64,000 nucleotides of DNA. Source: Ancylobacter sp. Lp-2. GTDB taxonomy: Bacteria > Pseudomonadota > Alphaproteobacteria > Rhizobiales > Xanthobacteraceae. Position 1 is the stretch's first letter, and every line of letters starts with the position of its first letter. Below are positions 17,600-26,218 of the stretch, in pieces. The DNA is taken from NCBI RefSeq assembly GCF_020523795.1, contig NZ_JAJALI010000004.1, positions 62,001 to 126,000 of the forward strand, given 5' to 3'. The position numbers were made by a program, and so were the translations under genes. The notes under the pieces are model-generated. The model did not search any database and was not told where the DNA came from. It saw nothing but the letters and a program-made list of their open reading frames with translations.

Positions 17600-18558
17600 A
17601 ATCCGGTCCCCTCGCCTACGCGCTCCTCGCCGCCGGCCTCCTCGTGCTGGCCTCGACGCCGCTCTGGGCCGACAACTACGTGGTGCGCACCGCCGCCATC
17701 GTCGCCATGTACGGCGCGCTCGCCACCTCCTGGAACTTCATCGGCGGCTTTACCGGCTATCCGTCCTTCTCCACCGCCGCCTTCTTCGGGCTCGGCTGCT
17801 ATGTCGGCGCCATCTGCCAGCACGCCGGCGTGCCGATGATGCTGGCCTGGCTGGTCGCCACGCTGATGGTCGGCGCCTTCGCCTGCCTGCTCGGGGCGAT
17901 CATCCTGCGGCTGCGTGGGCATTATTTCGCCATCGGCTCCATCGCGGTGGTCGAGGTGTGCCGGCTCGTCGTCTCGTCCTGGTCGAGCCTGACCGGCGGA
18001 GGCGACGGGCTCAACCTGCCGCTGCTCACCTGGGCGCCGGAACAGGTGATGCGGTTCTTCCTGTTCGTGATGCTCGGCATCCTCGTCCTCAGCCTGATCG
18101 CCACCGCGCTGGTCGATCGCGCGCGGCTCGGCTTCGGGCTGCGCTGCATCCACCAGAACGAGGACGCCGCCGCCATGGTCGGCATCAACACCACGCTCTA
18201 CAAGGTGGCGGCCTACACGCTGTCGGCGGTGTTCTGCGCCGCCGCCGGGGCGGCCTATGCCTCGTGGACCGGCTATATCGACCCGACCGAATCCTTCCAG
18301 ATCCTGATGACGGTGAAGGTGCCGGTGATGGCGATGCTCGGCGGCGCCGGCACGCTGGCCGGCCCCTTCCTCGGCGCGGCGGCTTTCGTGCTGCTCGAAG
18401 AGGTGTTCTGGGCCAATTTCCTCGACTGGAACCGCGCCATTCTCGGCGTCGTCATCGTGCTCTTGGTGTTCTTCCTGCCGGGCGGGCTGCTCAGCCTCGC
18501 AAGGAAGGCGAAGGCCAAGGCGAACTCGGCGAACTCGGGCTCGGGAGGCGCGGCATGA
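17596..18558 (+). CDS. livM: Branched-chain-amino-acid-type ABC transporter permease (LivM-like)
   Basis: A 320-residue permease of the LivM group: 'ALATSWNFIGGFTGYPSFSTAAFFGLGCYVGA', 'LRGHYFAIGSIAVVEVCRLVVSSWSSLTGGGDG' and 'CIHQNEDAAAMVGINTTLYKVAAYTLSA' mark the family. It heterodimerises with the LivH-like protein. The last residues are Ala/Lys/Ser-rich. The stop overlaps the LivG start (ATGA at 18555-18558). Confidence 0.95.
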   Translation: MKSGPLAYALLAAGLLVLASTPLWADNYVVRTAAIVAMYGALATSWNFIGGFTGYPSFSTAAFFGLGCYVGAICQHAGVPMMLAWLVATLMVGAFACLLGAIILRLRGHYFAIGSIAVVEVCRLVVSSWSSLTGGGDGLNLPLLTWAPEQVMRFFLFVMLGILVLSLIATALVDRARLGFGLRCIHQNEDAAAMVGINTTLYKVAAYTLSAVFCAAAGAAYASWTGYIDPTESFQILMTVKVPVMAMLGGAGTLAGPFLGAAAFVLLEEVFWANFLDWNRAILGVVIVLLVFFLPGGLLSLARKAKAKANSANSGSGGAA

Positions 18559-19313
18559 GCGAACCCATCCTCAGGCTGGAAGGCGTCTCCAAGACCTTCG
18601 GCGGGCTGAAGGCGCTCACCGACGTCTCCTTCGCGCTGGAGCCCGGCGAGGTGGTGGGGCTGATCGGCCCGAACGGCGCCGGCAAGACCACGCTGGTCAA
18701 CGTCGTCACCGGCAACCTGCCTCCGTCCTCGGGCAGCATCCTGTTCGAGGGCAAGGACGTGGCGACGCAGAAGCCCTATGAGGCAGCGCGGCGCGGCCTC
18801 GCCCGCACCTTCCAGATCGTCCAGCCCTTCCCGCAGATGACGGTTCTGGAGAACGTCACCGCCGGCGCGCTGTTCGGCGGCGGCGCGGGATCGGTGGGCG
18901 ATGCCCGCGACATGGCGCGCGAGAGCCTGGAGTTCGTCGGCCTCGCCCCGCTCGCCGACCGGCCGGCGGCGCAGCTGGCGCTCGCCGCCCGCAAGCGGCT
19001 GGAACTGGCGAAGAGCCTCGCCATGGACCCGAAGGTGCTGATGCTCGACGAGGTGAATGCCGGCCTCAACTCCTCGGAGATCGACGGCGCGCTGGCGCTG
19101 ATCCGCAGGATCGCCGAGCGCGGCGTCACCGTGCTGATCATCGAGCACCTGATGAAGGTGGTGCTGTCGCTGTCGAAGCGCCTCTTGGTGCTGCACCACG
19201 GCCGACTGATCGCCGACGGGCCGAGCGCCGAGATCGTCGCCGACGAGCGGGTCATCGAGGCCTATCTCGGACACAAATTCGCGGCGCGCCTGAAGGAGCG
19301 GCACCATGGCTGA
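18555..19313 (+). CDS. livG: Branched-chain-amino-acid-type ABC transporter ATPase (LivG-like)
   Basis: 252 residues. Walker A 'GPNGAGKTT' (about 37-45), Q-loop 'TFQIVQPFPQMTVLEN', Walker B 'VLMLDEVNAGLN' and H-loop 'VLIIEHLMKVV'. The signature region reads 'LALAARKRLELAKSLAMDP', the variant seen in some LivG proteins in place of LSGGQ. It powers uptake with the LivF-like partner. The start at 18555 gives the usual 4-bp overlap with livM. Confidence 0.95.
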   Translation: MSEPILRLEGVSKTFGGLKALTDVSFALEPGEVVGLIGPNGAGKTTLVNVVTGNLPPSSGSILFEGKDVATQKPYEAARRGLARTFQIVQPFPQMTVLENVTAGALFGGGAGSVGDARDMARESLEFVGLAPLADRPAAQLALAARKRLELAKSLAMDPKVLMLDEVNAGLNSSEIDGALALIRRIAERGVTVLIIEHLMKVVLSLSKRLLVLHHGRLIADGPSAEIVADERVIEAYLGHKFAARLKERHHG

Positions 19314-20022
19314 ACCGCTGCTGGAACTTTCCGGTGTCACCTCCGGCTACGGCCAGATCCAGGTGCTGTGGGGCATGGACCTGGCGGTGCGCACCGGCGA
19401 GGTCGTCGCCCTCGTCGGCTCCAACGGCGCCGGCAAGTCGACGCTGCTCAGGACCATCTCGGGGCAATTGGCACCGCGCGCGGGCACCATCCGCTTCGAC
19501 GGCCGCGATATTGGCGGGGCGAGGCCCGATGCGGTGCTCACCGCCGGCATCGCCCATGTGCCGGAAGGGCGCCGGCTGTTCCGCGGCCTCACCGTGCGCG
19601 ACAACCTGCTGCTCGGCGCCTATCTGCGCTCCGACAAGGACGACATCGCCCGCGACCTCGCCTTCGTGTTCGAGCTGTTCCCCATCCTCGCCGAACGCCA
19701 GCGCCAGGACGCCACCACCCTGTCCGGCGGCGAGCAGCAGATGTGCGCGGTCGGGCGCGGAATCATGTCGCGGCCGAAGCTGCTGTTGATCGACGAACTG
19801 TCGCTCGGCCTCTCCCCGCGCATGGTCGAGCATCTCGGCGAGGCGCTGGTGCAGCTCAACAAGGCCGGCCAGACCATTCTGCTCGTCGAACAGGACGTGA
19901 TGACGGCGTTCGAACTCTCGCACCGGGCCTACATCGTCGAGAACGGCCGGGTCGCCCGCGCCGGCGCTTCCGCCGAACTGATGGCCGACCCGACGGTAGG
20001 TGAGGCCTACCTGTCGATTTAA
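19306..20022 (+). CDS. livF: Branched-chain-amino-acid-type ABC transporter ATPase (LivF-like)
   Basis: 238 residues with Walker A 'GSNGAGKST', signature 'LSGGEQQM', Walker B 'LLLIDELSLGLSP' and H-loop 'ILLVEQDV' (the Gln/Glu variant normal in LivF). 'GIAHVPEGRRLFRGLTVRDNLLLGAY' is a LivF landmark. It overlaps livG by 8 bp and ends the transporter operon; the next operon has its own promoter 50 bp later. Confidence 0.95.
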   Translation: MAEPLLELSGVTSGYGQIQVLWGMDLAVRTGEVVALVGSNGAGKSTLLRTISGQLAPRAGTIRFDGRDIGGARPDAVLTAGIAHVPEGRRLFRGLTVRDNLLLGAYLRSDKDDIARDLAFVFELFPILAERQRQDATTLSGGEQQMCAVGRGIMSRPKLLLIDELSLGLSPRMVEHLGEALVQLNKAGQTILLVEQDVMTAFELSHRAYIVENGRVARAGASAELMADPTVGEAYLSI

Positions 20023-20044
20023 TGACCCTGATCTAAAGAAGAAT

Positions 20045-20074
20045 TTGCCAAAGTGATACTATCATTAGTATCAT
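20045..20074 (+). promoter_or_regulatory. Promoter with overlapping TGATACTA palindrome (operator site B)
   Basis: A -35-like TTGCCA (20045-20050) and a -10-like TATCAT (20069-20074) are 18 bp apart. A perfect palindrome, TGATACTA-TCAT-TAGTATCA (20054-20073), fills the spacer and the -10 box, a layout typical of repression. Similar sites lie at 29556, 31442 and 53494, so this is the best candidate target of the GntR/UTRA protein encoded at 31515. Confidence 0.6.
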
Positions 20075-20123
20075 GGAAAATATGGTGATGGCGCCCGGCG
20101 CCGGCCCCAACCAGGTCGTGAGA

Positions 20124-21617
<1,494 letters not shown>

Positions 21618-21644
21618 GAAATGCCGCGTGAGGAGAGCGAAGGC

Positions 21645-22598
21645 GTGACCCAGTCCTATCTCGACCTGCGGCAGAAGACCCGCGAGCGCGACCGCAGCCT
21701 GCGCGACAAGGTGATGTCGCTCGAGGAAGCCGCGAAGCTGGTGGACAATGGCGCCTCGGTGGCGCTGGGCGGCTGCACCGCCTCGCGCACCCCGATGGCG
21801 ATGCTGTGGGCGCTGATCCGCGCCCGCAAGACCGGCCTCACCGTCTCCCGCTCGATCATGTCGACCGAGGGGGACCTGCTCTACGCCTCCGGCCTGTCGA
21901 CGCACATCCAGACGAGCTGGTTCAGCCAGGGCATCGTCTGGGGCGTGTCGAAGGTGATGCGCGCCTATACTGAGTCGAAGCGCGCCACCTTCGAGGAATG
22001 GAGCCACATGGCGATGGGCCTGCGCTACCGCGCCGGCGCCATGGGCGTGCCGTTCATGCCGATGCGCTCGATGATGGGCTCTGGCGTGGTCGACCGGGCG
22101 CCGGGCGCCAGGACCATGGAGTGCCCGTTCACCGGCGAGACGCTGCTGCTGGTGCCGGCGCTGAATCCCGACGTGGCGCTGATCCATGTCCAGCGCTGCG
22201 ACGCCTATGGCAATGCCCAGCTCGACGGCCTGACCTTCATGGACATCGACATCGCCATGGCGGCGAACAAGGTGATCCTGACCACCGAGCGCATCGTCTC
22301 CAACGACCAGATCCGCCGCCACCCCGACCAGACCAAGATCGGCTTCTTCACCGTCGACGCGGTTGTGGAAGTGCCGTTCGGCTCGGCGCCGCACGAATGC
22401 TACGGGCTCTACGAGCCGTTCTACTCGCATATGGACCTCTATGCGCAGATGACCGCCAAGGACCCGGACAAGGGCGCGGCGGATTATCTCGAGCGCTTCC
22501 ACTACGAGCCGAAGGACTGGGCGGACTATCTCAGCCGCATCGGCATGGCCGAATTGCTCGACGCCCAGCGTCGCGGGAGTGGCATCTATGACGACTGA
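21645..22598 (+). CDS. CoA-transferase subunit A (glutaconate CoA-transferase / IpdA type)
   Basis: About 317 residues, the alpha subunit of a class I two-subunit CoA-transferase: 'VMSLEEAAKLVDNGASVALGGCTASRTPMAMLWALIR' and 'RAGAMGVPFMPMRSMMGSGVVD', then 'ALNPDVALIHVQRCDAYGNAQLDG'. The GTG at 21645 has GAGGAG (21630-21635) ahead of it; the ATG at 21621 has none. The catalytic Glu is on subunit B. The family includes glutaconate CoA-transferase and the actinobacterial ring hydrolase IpdAB, so either CoA transfer or C-C ring cleavage of a CoA ester is possible. Confidence 0.88.
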   Translation: MTQSYLDLRQKTRERDRSLRDKVMSLEEAAKLVDNGASVALGGCTASRTPMAMLWALIRARKTGLTVSRSIMSTEGDLLYASGLSTHIQTSWFSQGIVWGVSKVMRAYTESKRATFEEWSHMAMGLRYRAGAMGVPFMPMRSMMGSGVVDRAPGARTMECPFTGETLLLVPALNPDVALIHVQRCDAYGNAQLDGLTFMDIDIAMAANKVILTTERIVSNDQIRRHPDQTKIGFFTVDAVVEVPFGSAPHECYGLYEPFYSHMDLYAQMTAKDPDKGAADYLERFHYEPKDWADYLSRIGMAELLDAQRRGSGIYDD

Positions 22599-23400
22599 AT
22601 CCACCCGCGCGACGCTGACGGAAAGCCCGCTCAAGGCTGTGCCCGCCTACACGGCCTCCGAACTGCTGGGCGTGATGAGCGCCCGCCTGCTCAGGGACGG
22701 CCAGACGGTGTTCGCCGGCGTCGGCATCCCGCTGCTCGCCGCCATCCTCGCGCAGAAGACCCACGCGCCCGGCCTCACCATCCTGTTCGAGGGCGGGGTG
22801 ATCGGCCCCTTCGTCGAGGCCGGCAAGCTGCCGCCCTCCACCAACGAACAGCGCTGCACCCGGCGCGCCAACATGCTGGTGTCGATCACCGAGGTGCTGC
22901 TGATGCTGCAGCGCGGCTATGTCGATGTCGGCTTCATGGGCGGGGCGCAGATCGACCGCTATGGCAACCTCAACTCGTCCTTCATCGGCGACGCCGACAA
23001 CCCGAAGATCCGCCTGCCCGGCACCGGCGGCGGCAACGACATCGCCTCGCTGGCCGACATGATCGTCGCCATGAAGCACGAGAAGCGCCGCTTCGTGGAG
23101 AAGGTGGACTTCATCACCTCGCCGGGCTTCATCGAGGGCGGCGACAGCCGCGCCAAGGCCGGGCTGCCGGCGGGCGGCATGTTCCGCGTCGTCACAGATC
23201 TCGGCATCATGGGCTTCGACGAGGCGACGAAGGCGATGACGGTGGTGGCGCTGCATCCCGGCGTCACGCCGCAGGCGATCAAGGACAATACCGGCTTCGA
23301 ACTGCCGGTGCCGGCCGATGTGCCGGTGACCGAACAGCCGAGCGACGTCGAGCTCGCCATCCTGCGCGAGCTCGACCCCCAGCGCCTCTACACGGCGTGA
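22588..23400 (+). CDS. CoA-transferase subunit B (glutaconate CoA-transferase / IpdB type)
   Basis: 270 residues, beta subunit. 'TVFAGVGIPLLAAILAQKTHAPGLTILFEGGVIGP' contains the Glu at the position of the family catalytic residue ('EGG'), and 'VDVGFMGGAQIDRYGNLNSSFIG' and 'LPGTGGGNDIASLAD' are standard blocks. The ATG at 22588 follows GGGAG; it overlaps subunit A by 11 bp, ensuring paired synthesis. Confidence 0.9.
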   Translation: MTTESTRATLTESPLKAVPAYTASELLGVMSARLLRDGQTVFAGVGIPLLAAILAQKTHAPGLTILFEGGVIGPFVEAGKLPPSTNEQRCTRRANMLVSITEVLLMLQRGYVDVGFMGGAQIDRYGNLNSSFIGDADNPKIRLPGTGGGNDIASLADMIVAMKHEKRRFVEKVDFITSPGFIEGGDSRAKAGLPAGGMFRVVTDLGIMGFDEATKAMTVVALHPGVTPQAIKDNTGFELPVPADVPVTEQPSDVELAILRELDPQRLYTA

Positions 23401-23434
23401 ACTCCCTTCCGACGCGTTCCCAGCGGAGACTGAC

Positions 23435-24379
23435 ATGACCGGCCCGGCTTATGGCATCGCCATGCGCAACTTCACCCGCTTCCCCGAGCTGCCGGACGCG
23501 CCGGCGCTGGTGGATTACGGGGTGCGGATGGAGGAGCTCGGCTTCGAGTCGCTCTGGGTGTGGGATCACATCCTGCTCGGCACCGACCCGCATTTCCCGA
23601 TCATCGACTCGCTGACCCTGCTCACCGCAGTCGCGGCGCGCACCAAGACCATCAAGATCGGCACCGGCGTGCTGGTGCTGCCGCTGCGCAATCCCGTCGT
23701 GCTGGCCAAGCAGCTCGCCTCGATGGACCTCCTGTCGAACGGACGGCTGATGCTCGGCGCGGCGGTCGGCTGGTACAAGCGGGAATTCGACGCCATCGGC
23801 ATCGCCCATGACCGCCGCGGCAAGATCATGGACCGCAACCTCGACATCATCAAACGGCTGTGGACCGAGGACAGCGTCACCGGCGAGTGGGACGAGCTGA
23901 GCCTGCGCAAGGCGGTGATGTTCCCCAAGCCCGTGCAGCGGCCGCATCCCCCGATCCTGATCGGCGGCTATGTCGACGCGGTGCTGAAGCGGGTCGCCAA
24001 GCGCGGCGATGGCTGGCTGACCTATTTCTACACGCCGGAAGGCTATAACGAGGCCTGGGCCAAGATCTCCGCCTTCGCAGAGGAGGAAGGTCGCGATCCG
24101 GCCTCGCTCTACAGCCTCAACCAGCTGCCGATCTATATCGGCCCGCGCGAGGTCGGCCTGCCGAAGATGAACGAGTGGCTCAACTCGGAATGGGACCTGT
24201 CCAAGGGCTCGCTCTCCACCTTCGACAGCGCCATCGTCGGCACCCCCGCCGAATGCGCCGAGCAGATCGCCCGCCACATCGAGACCGGCGTGAAGAAGAT
24301 CGTCTTCGTGCCGTGGCGCTATGAGAAGGAGCAGATCGACCTGCTCGCCCATGAAGTGCTGCCGCTGCTGCGGAAGTGA
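23435..24379 (+). CDS. LLM-class (luciferase-like) oxidoreductase, probably F420-dependent
   Basis: A 314-residue TIM-barrel flavin/deazaflavin oxidoreductase: 'LGFESLWVWDHILLG', 'IGTGVLVLPLRNPVVLAKQLASMDLLSNGRLMLGAAVGWYKREFDAIG' and 'PILIGGYVDAVLKR'. The 'GxGVGW' stretch with 'EF' fits the F420-linked subgroups, and genes for F420 synthesis and an Fgd-type reductase are in the same region, so F420H2 is the likely cofactor; FMN cannot be excluded. Last gene of the PLP/CoA-transferase operon. CGGAGA precedes the ATG. Confidence 0.85.
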   Translation: MTGPAYGIAMRNFTRFPELPDAPALVDYGVRMEELGFESLWVWDHILLGTDPHFPIIDSLTLLTAVAARTKTIKIGTGVLVLPLRNPVVLAKQLASMDLLSNGRLMLGAAVGWYKREFDAIGIAHDRRGKIMDRNLDIIKRLWTEDSVTGEWDELSLRKAVMFPKPVQRPHPPILIGGYVDAVLKRVAKRGDGWLTYFYTPEGYNEAWAKISAFAEEEGRDPASLYSLNQLPIYIGPREVGLPKMNEWLNSEWDLSKGSLSTFDSAIVGTPAECAEQIARHIETGVKKIVFVPWRYEKEQIDLLAHEVLPLLRK

Positions 24380-24443
24380 GCCGGCGAATGATCCGAAGTT
24401 GAGCCCTTACGTCGGGCTCGGCTGCGTCGATGGAGAACAACAA

Positions 24444-24473
24444 CGGCCCGCCCCTCTCGCGAAGGGCGGGCCG
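24444..24473. terminator. Hairpin terminator between convergent genes
   Basis: CGGCCCGCCC (24444-24453) pairs perfectly with GGGCGGGCCG (24464-24473) over a 10-base loop that can partly close. It sits between the LLM oxidoreductase (plus) and the Hint protein (minus) and could end both transcripts. Confidence 0.75.
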
Positions 24474-24486
24474 TCGCGTTTATCGA

Positions 24487-25359
24487 TCAGGCGGCGCGGA
24501 TAGCGGGCACGCCGGGCGCGCGCGCAGCGATGCGACGACGGATGCCGTCCGGCAGTTGGCGGGCCGACTTGACGCGCGGCAGGTCGAGTTCCGCGATCGC
24601 GGCCTCGGGCGCCTCGTGCCAATTGTCGAAGCGGCGGCGGGTGACGTTGTCGACGAAGGTTTCCGCCGCGACGCCCTCGGCGAGCACCAGCGAATGGTCG
24701 GCCAGCTCGACATGATAATAGGCGAAGCGCGCCGGCATGTCGGTGCGGCGCACGATGCTGGTGCCGTTCACCAGCGCGCCGGCCTGTACCAGCAGGCCCT
24801 CGACCAGCAGGGCGTGGTCGACCGAGACGTGGAGATCGCGCGCCGGCAGGCCCTCGCCCAGCGCGCCGGCGCGGATCAGCACCGGCACCACCTTGAAGGG
24901 ATCGGCGAAGGCGGTGGCGACCGTCTGCCGCGCCAGCCAGCGGACCGGCTTCGCCGCGCCGGCGGCGGTCAGCACGAGATCGCCGGCCTTCAGCGTCTCG
25001 ATAGCCACCTCGCCATCGGGGGTCGCGATCATCGTGCCGGCGAGGAAGCACAGGATGAGCGGATCCTCGGAATTGATGGTGAAGGGCGGCAGATCATTCG
25101 AGATCGGATCCGACGACATCAGGAAATAGGTGCCCGAGGGCGAGAGCACGACATAGCCGCCCTCGGTGTAGCCGAGATAGGTCATCGTCGGGCCGTCGAT
25201 ATAGGGCGAGTAATAGAGTGTTTCGCCGGCGGTGAAGAAATCCGTCCCGTTCTCATTGGCGGCGTCGGTCGTGCCGGACGCCTGTCCATAGAGCGTGTAG
25301 GTCCCAGTATCCGCGTCATAATTCAAAAATGCATAATAATTCGAAGTATATACCGCCAC
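24487..25359 (-). CDS. Hint-domain (Hedgehog/intein-type) protein
   Basis: 290 residues. Residues 1-~100 are a Gly/Tyr/Thr-rich region ('YTSNYYAFLNYD', 'TGTYTLYGQASGTTD'), like the beta-rich N-termini of alphaproteobacterial Hint proteins. A Hint_2-type domain starts at about residue 103 with 'CFLAGTMIATPDGEVAIETLKAGDLVLT', followed by 'HALLVEG' and 'FAYYHVELADHSLVLAEGVAAETFVDN'. The Cys before 'FLAGT' is the likely nucleophile. No signal peptide is obvious. GTG start with AGGGG upstream. Such proteins are thought to self-process and often go to the surface; no role is known here. It shares neither operon nor clear theme with its neighbours. Confidence 0.8.
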   Translation of the reverse strand: MAVYTSNYYAFLNYDADTGTYTLYGQASGTTDAANENGTDFFTAGETLYYSPYIDGPTMTYLGYTEGGYVVLSPSGTYFLMSSDPISNDLPPFTINSEDPLILCFLAGTMIATPDGEVAIETLKAGDLVLTAAGAAKPVRWLARQTVATAFADPFKVVPVLIRAGALGEGLPARDLHVSVDHALLVEGLLVQAGALVNGTSIVRRTDMPARFAYYHVELADHSLVLAEGVAAETFVDNVTRRRFDNWHEAPEAAIAELDLPRVKSARQLPDGIRRRIAARAPGVPAIRAA

Positions 25360-25764
25360 TTTCTACCCCTATCGACCATCCACCGTCCAACCAGACTGGA
25401 TAGAAGAACAAACATCTGGTGGTTACAATATAAAATGATACCGCCGACGCATGGTTCTACGACAAGGCCGACGACCGTTCGATGAACGGCCTCCCTTACG
25501 CGATGCCAGCCGGACAATGATCCACGGCGCAGCGCCCATCCCCGCTTGCCCGCACCTCGTGCCAGCGCATCTTATCGGCGGCGCCCGGCATGCGCTCCGC
25601 GTCCGTCCGCCCAACCGACAGTTGCCGCCTGCAAGTTCCCGGAAAGTATGTCGGCTATTTTGTGACGGTCGTGGCGCGCGACGGCGCTCTCCCGCTCGAC
25701 TCCCGGCTATGCGCTGTTACGTTGCGGCGCCGGGAATTCGACTATCGCCCCAGGAGAGCCTGCC
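25360..25764. other. Intergenic region with an AT-rich patch
   Basis: 405 bp between the divergent Hint-protein and small lipoprotein genes. 25395-25440 is AT-rich for this genome (around TTACAATATAAAATGATACC) and probably holds the Hint-gene promoter. A lone TGATAC half-site is at 25436. Nothing else is recognisable. Confidence 0.4.
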
Positions 25765-26154
25765 GTGAAACTGTCTTCGATCGCCGTGCTGGCGCTGGTC
25801 AGCATCACCGCCGCCGGCTGCGTGACCGCCACGCAGGACAAGGAGAACATGCTCTCCGCTGCCGGCTTCCGCATGCGCCTCGCCGACACGCCGGACAAGG
25901 TCGCCTCGCTGAAGACCCTGCCGCCGCACAAATTCACCGTGCAGAACCAGAACGGCCAGCCGGTCTATCTCTATGCCGACCCGACCGTCTGCGGCTGCAT
26001 CTATTACGGCACCCAGGACAATTTCCAGGCCTATCAGCAGATGCAGTACCAGCAGCGGCTGGCGAACGAGCAGCAGATGACGGCCATGATGAACCAGCAG
26101 GCCGCCGATTCCTTCGACTTCGGCCCCTGGGGACCGATGATGCCGATGTACTGA
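25765..26154 (+). CDS. Small lipoprotein of unknown function
   Basis: 129 residues with a lipoprotein signal ('ITAAGC', Cys at about residue 19). The mature protein has 'LPPHKFTVQNQNGQPVYLYADPTVCGCIYYGTQDNFQAYQ' with a Cys-Gly-Cys, then a Gln/Met-rich tail. GTG start with AGGAGA 7 bp upstream. Not recognised beyond being a conserved-looking envelope lipoprotein; it appears monocistronic. Confidence 0.75.
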   Translation: MKLSSIAVLALVSITAAGCVTATQDKENMLSAAGFRMRLADTPDKVASLKTLPPHKFTVQNQNGQPVYLYADPTVCGCIYYGTQDNFQAYQQMQYQQRLANEQQMTAMMNQQAADSFDFGPWGPMMPMY

Positions 26155-26197
26155 CCGTCGGCTGTACTGACCGCGAACTCTATTGACCGTCGGCGCG

Positions 26198-26218
26198 GCG
26201 GCCGCTTCGCGCGGCCGC
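26198..26218. terminator. Hairpin between convergent lipoprotein and FO synthase genes
   Basis: GCGGCCGC (26198-26205) and GCGGCCGC (26211-26218) form a self-complementary stem with a 5-base loop just past the FO synthase stop. No T-run, so the terminator role is probable only. Confidence 0.45.
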
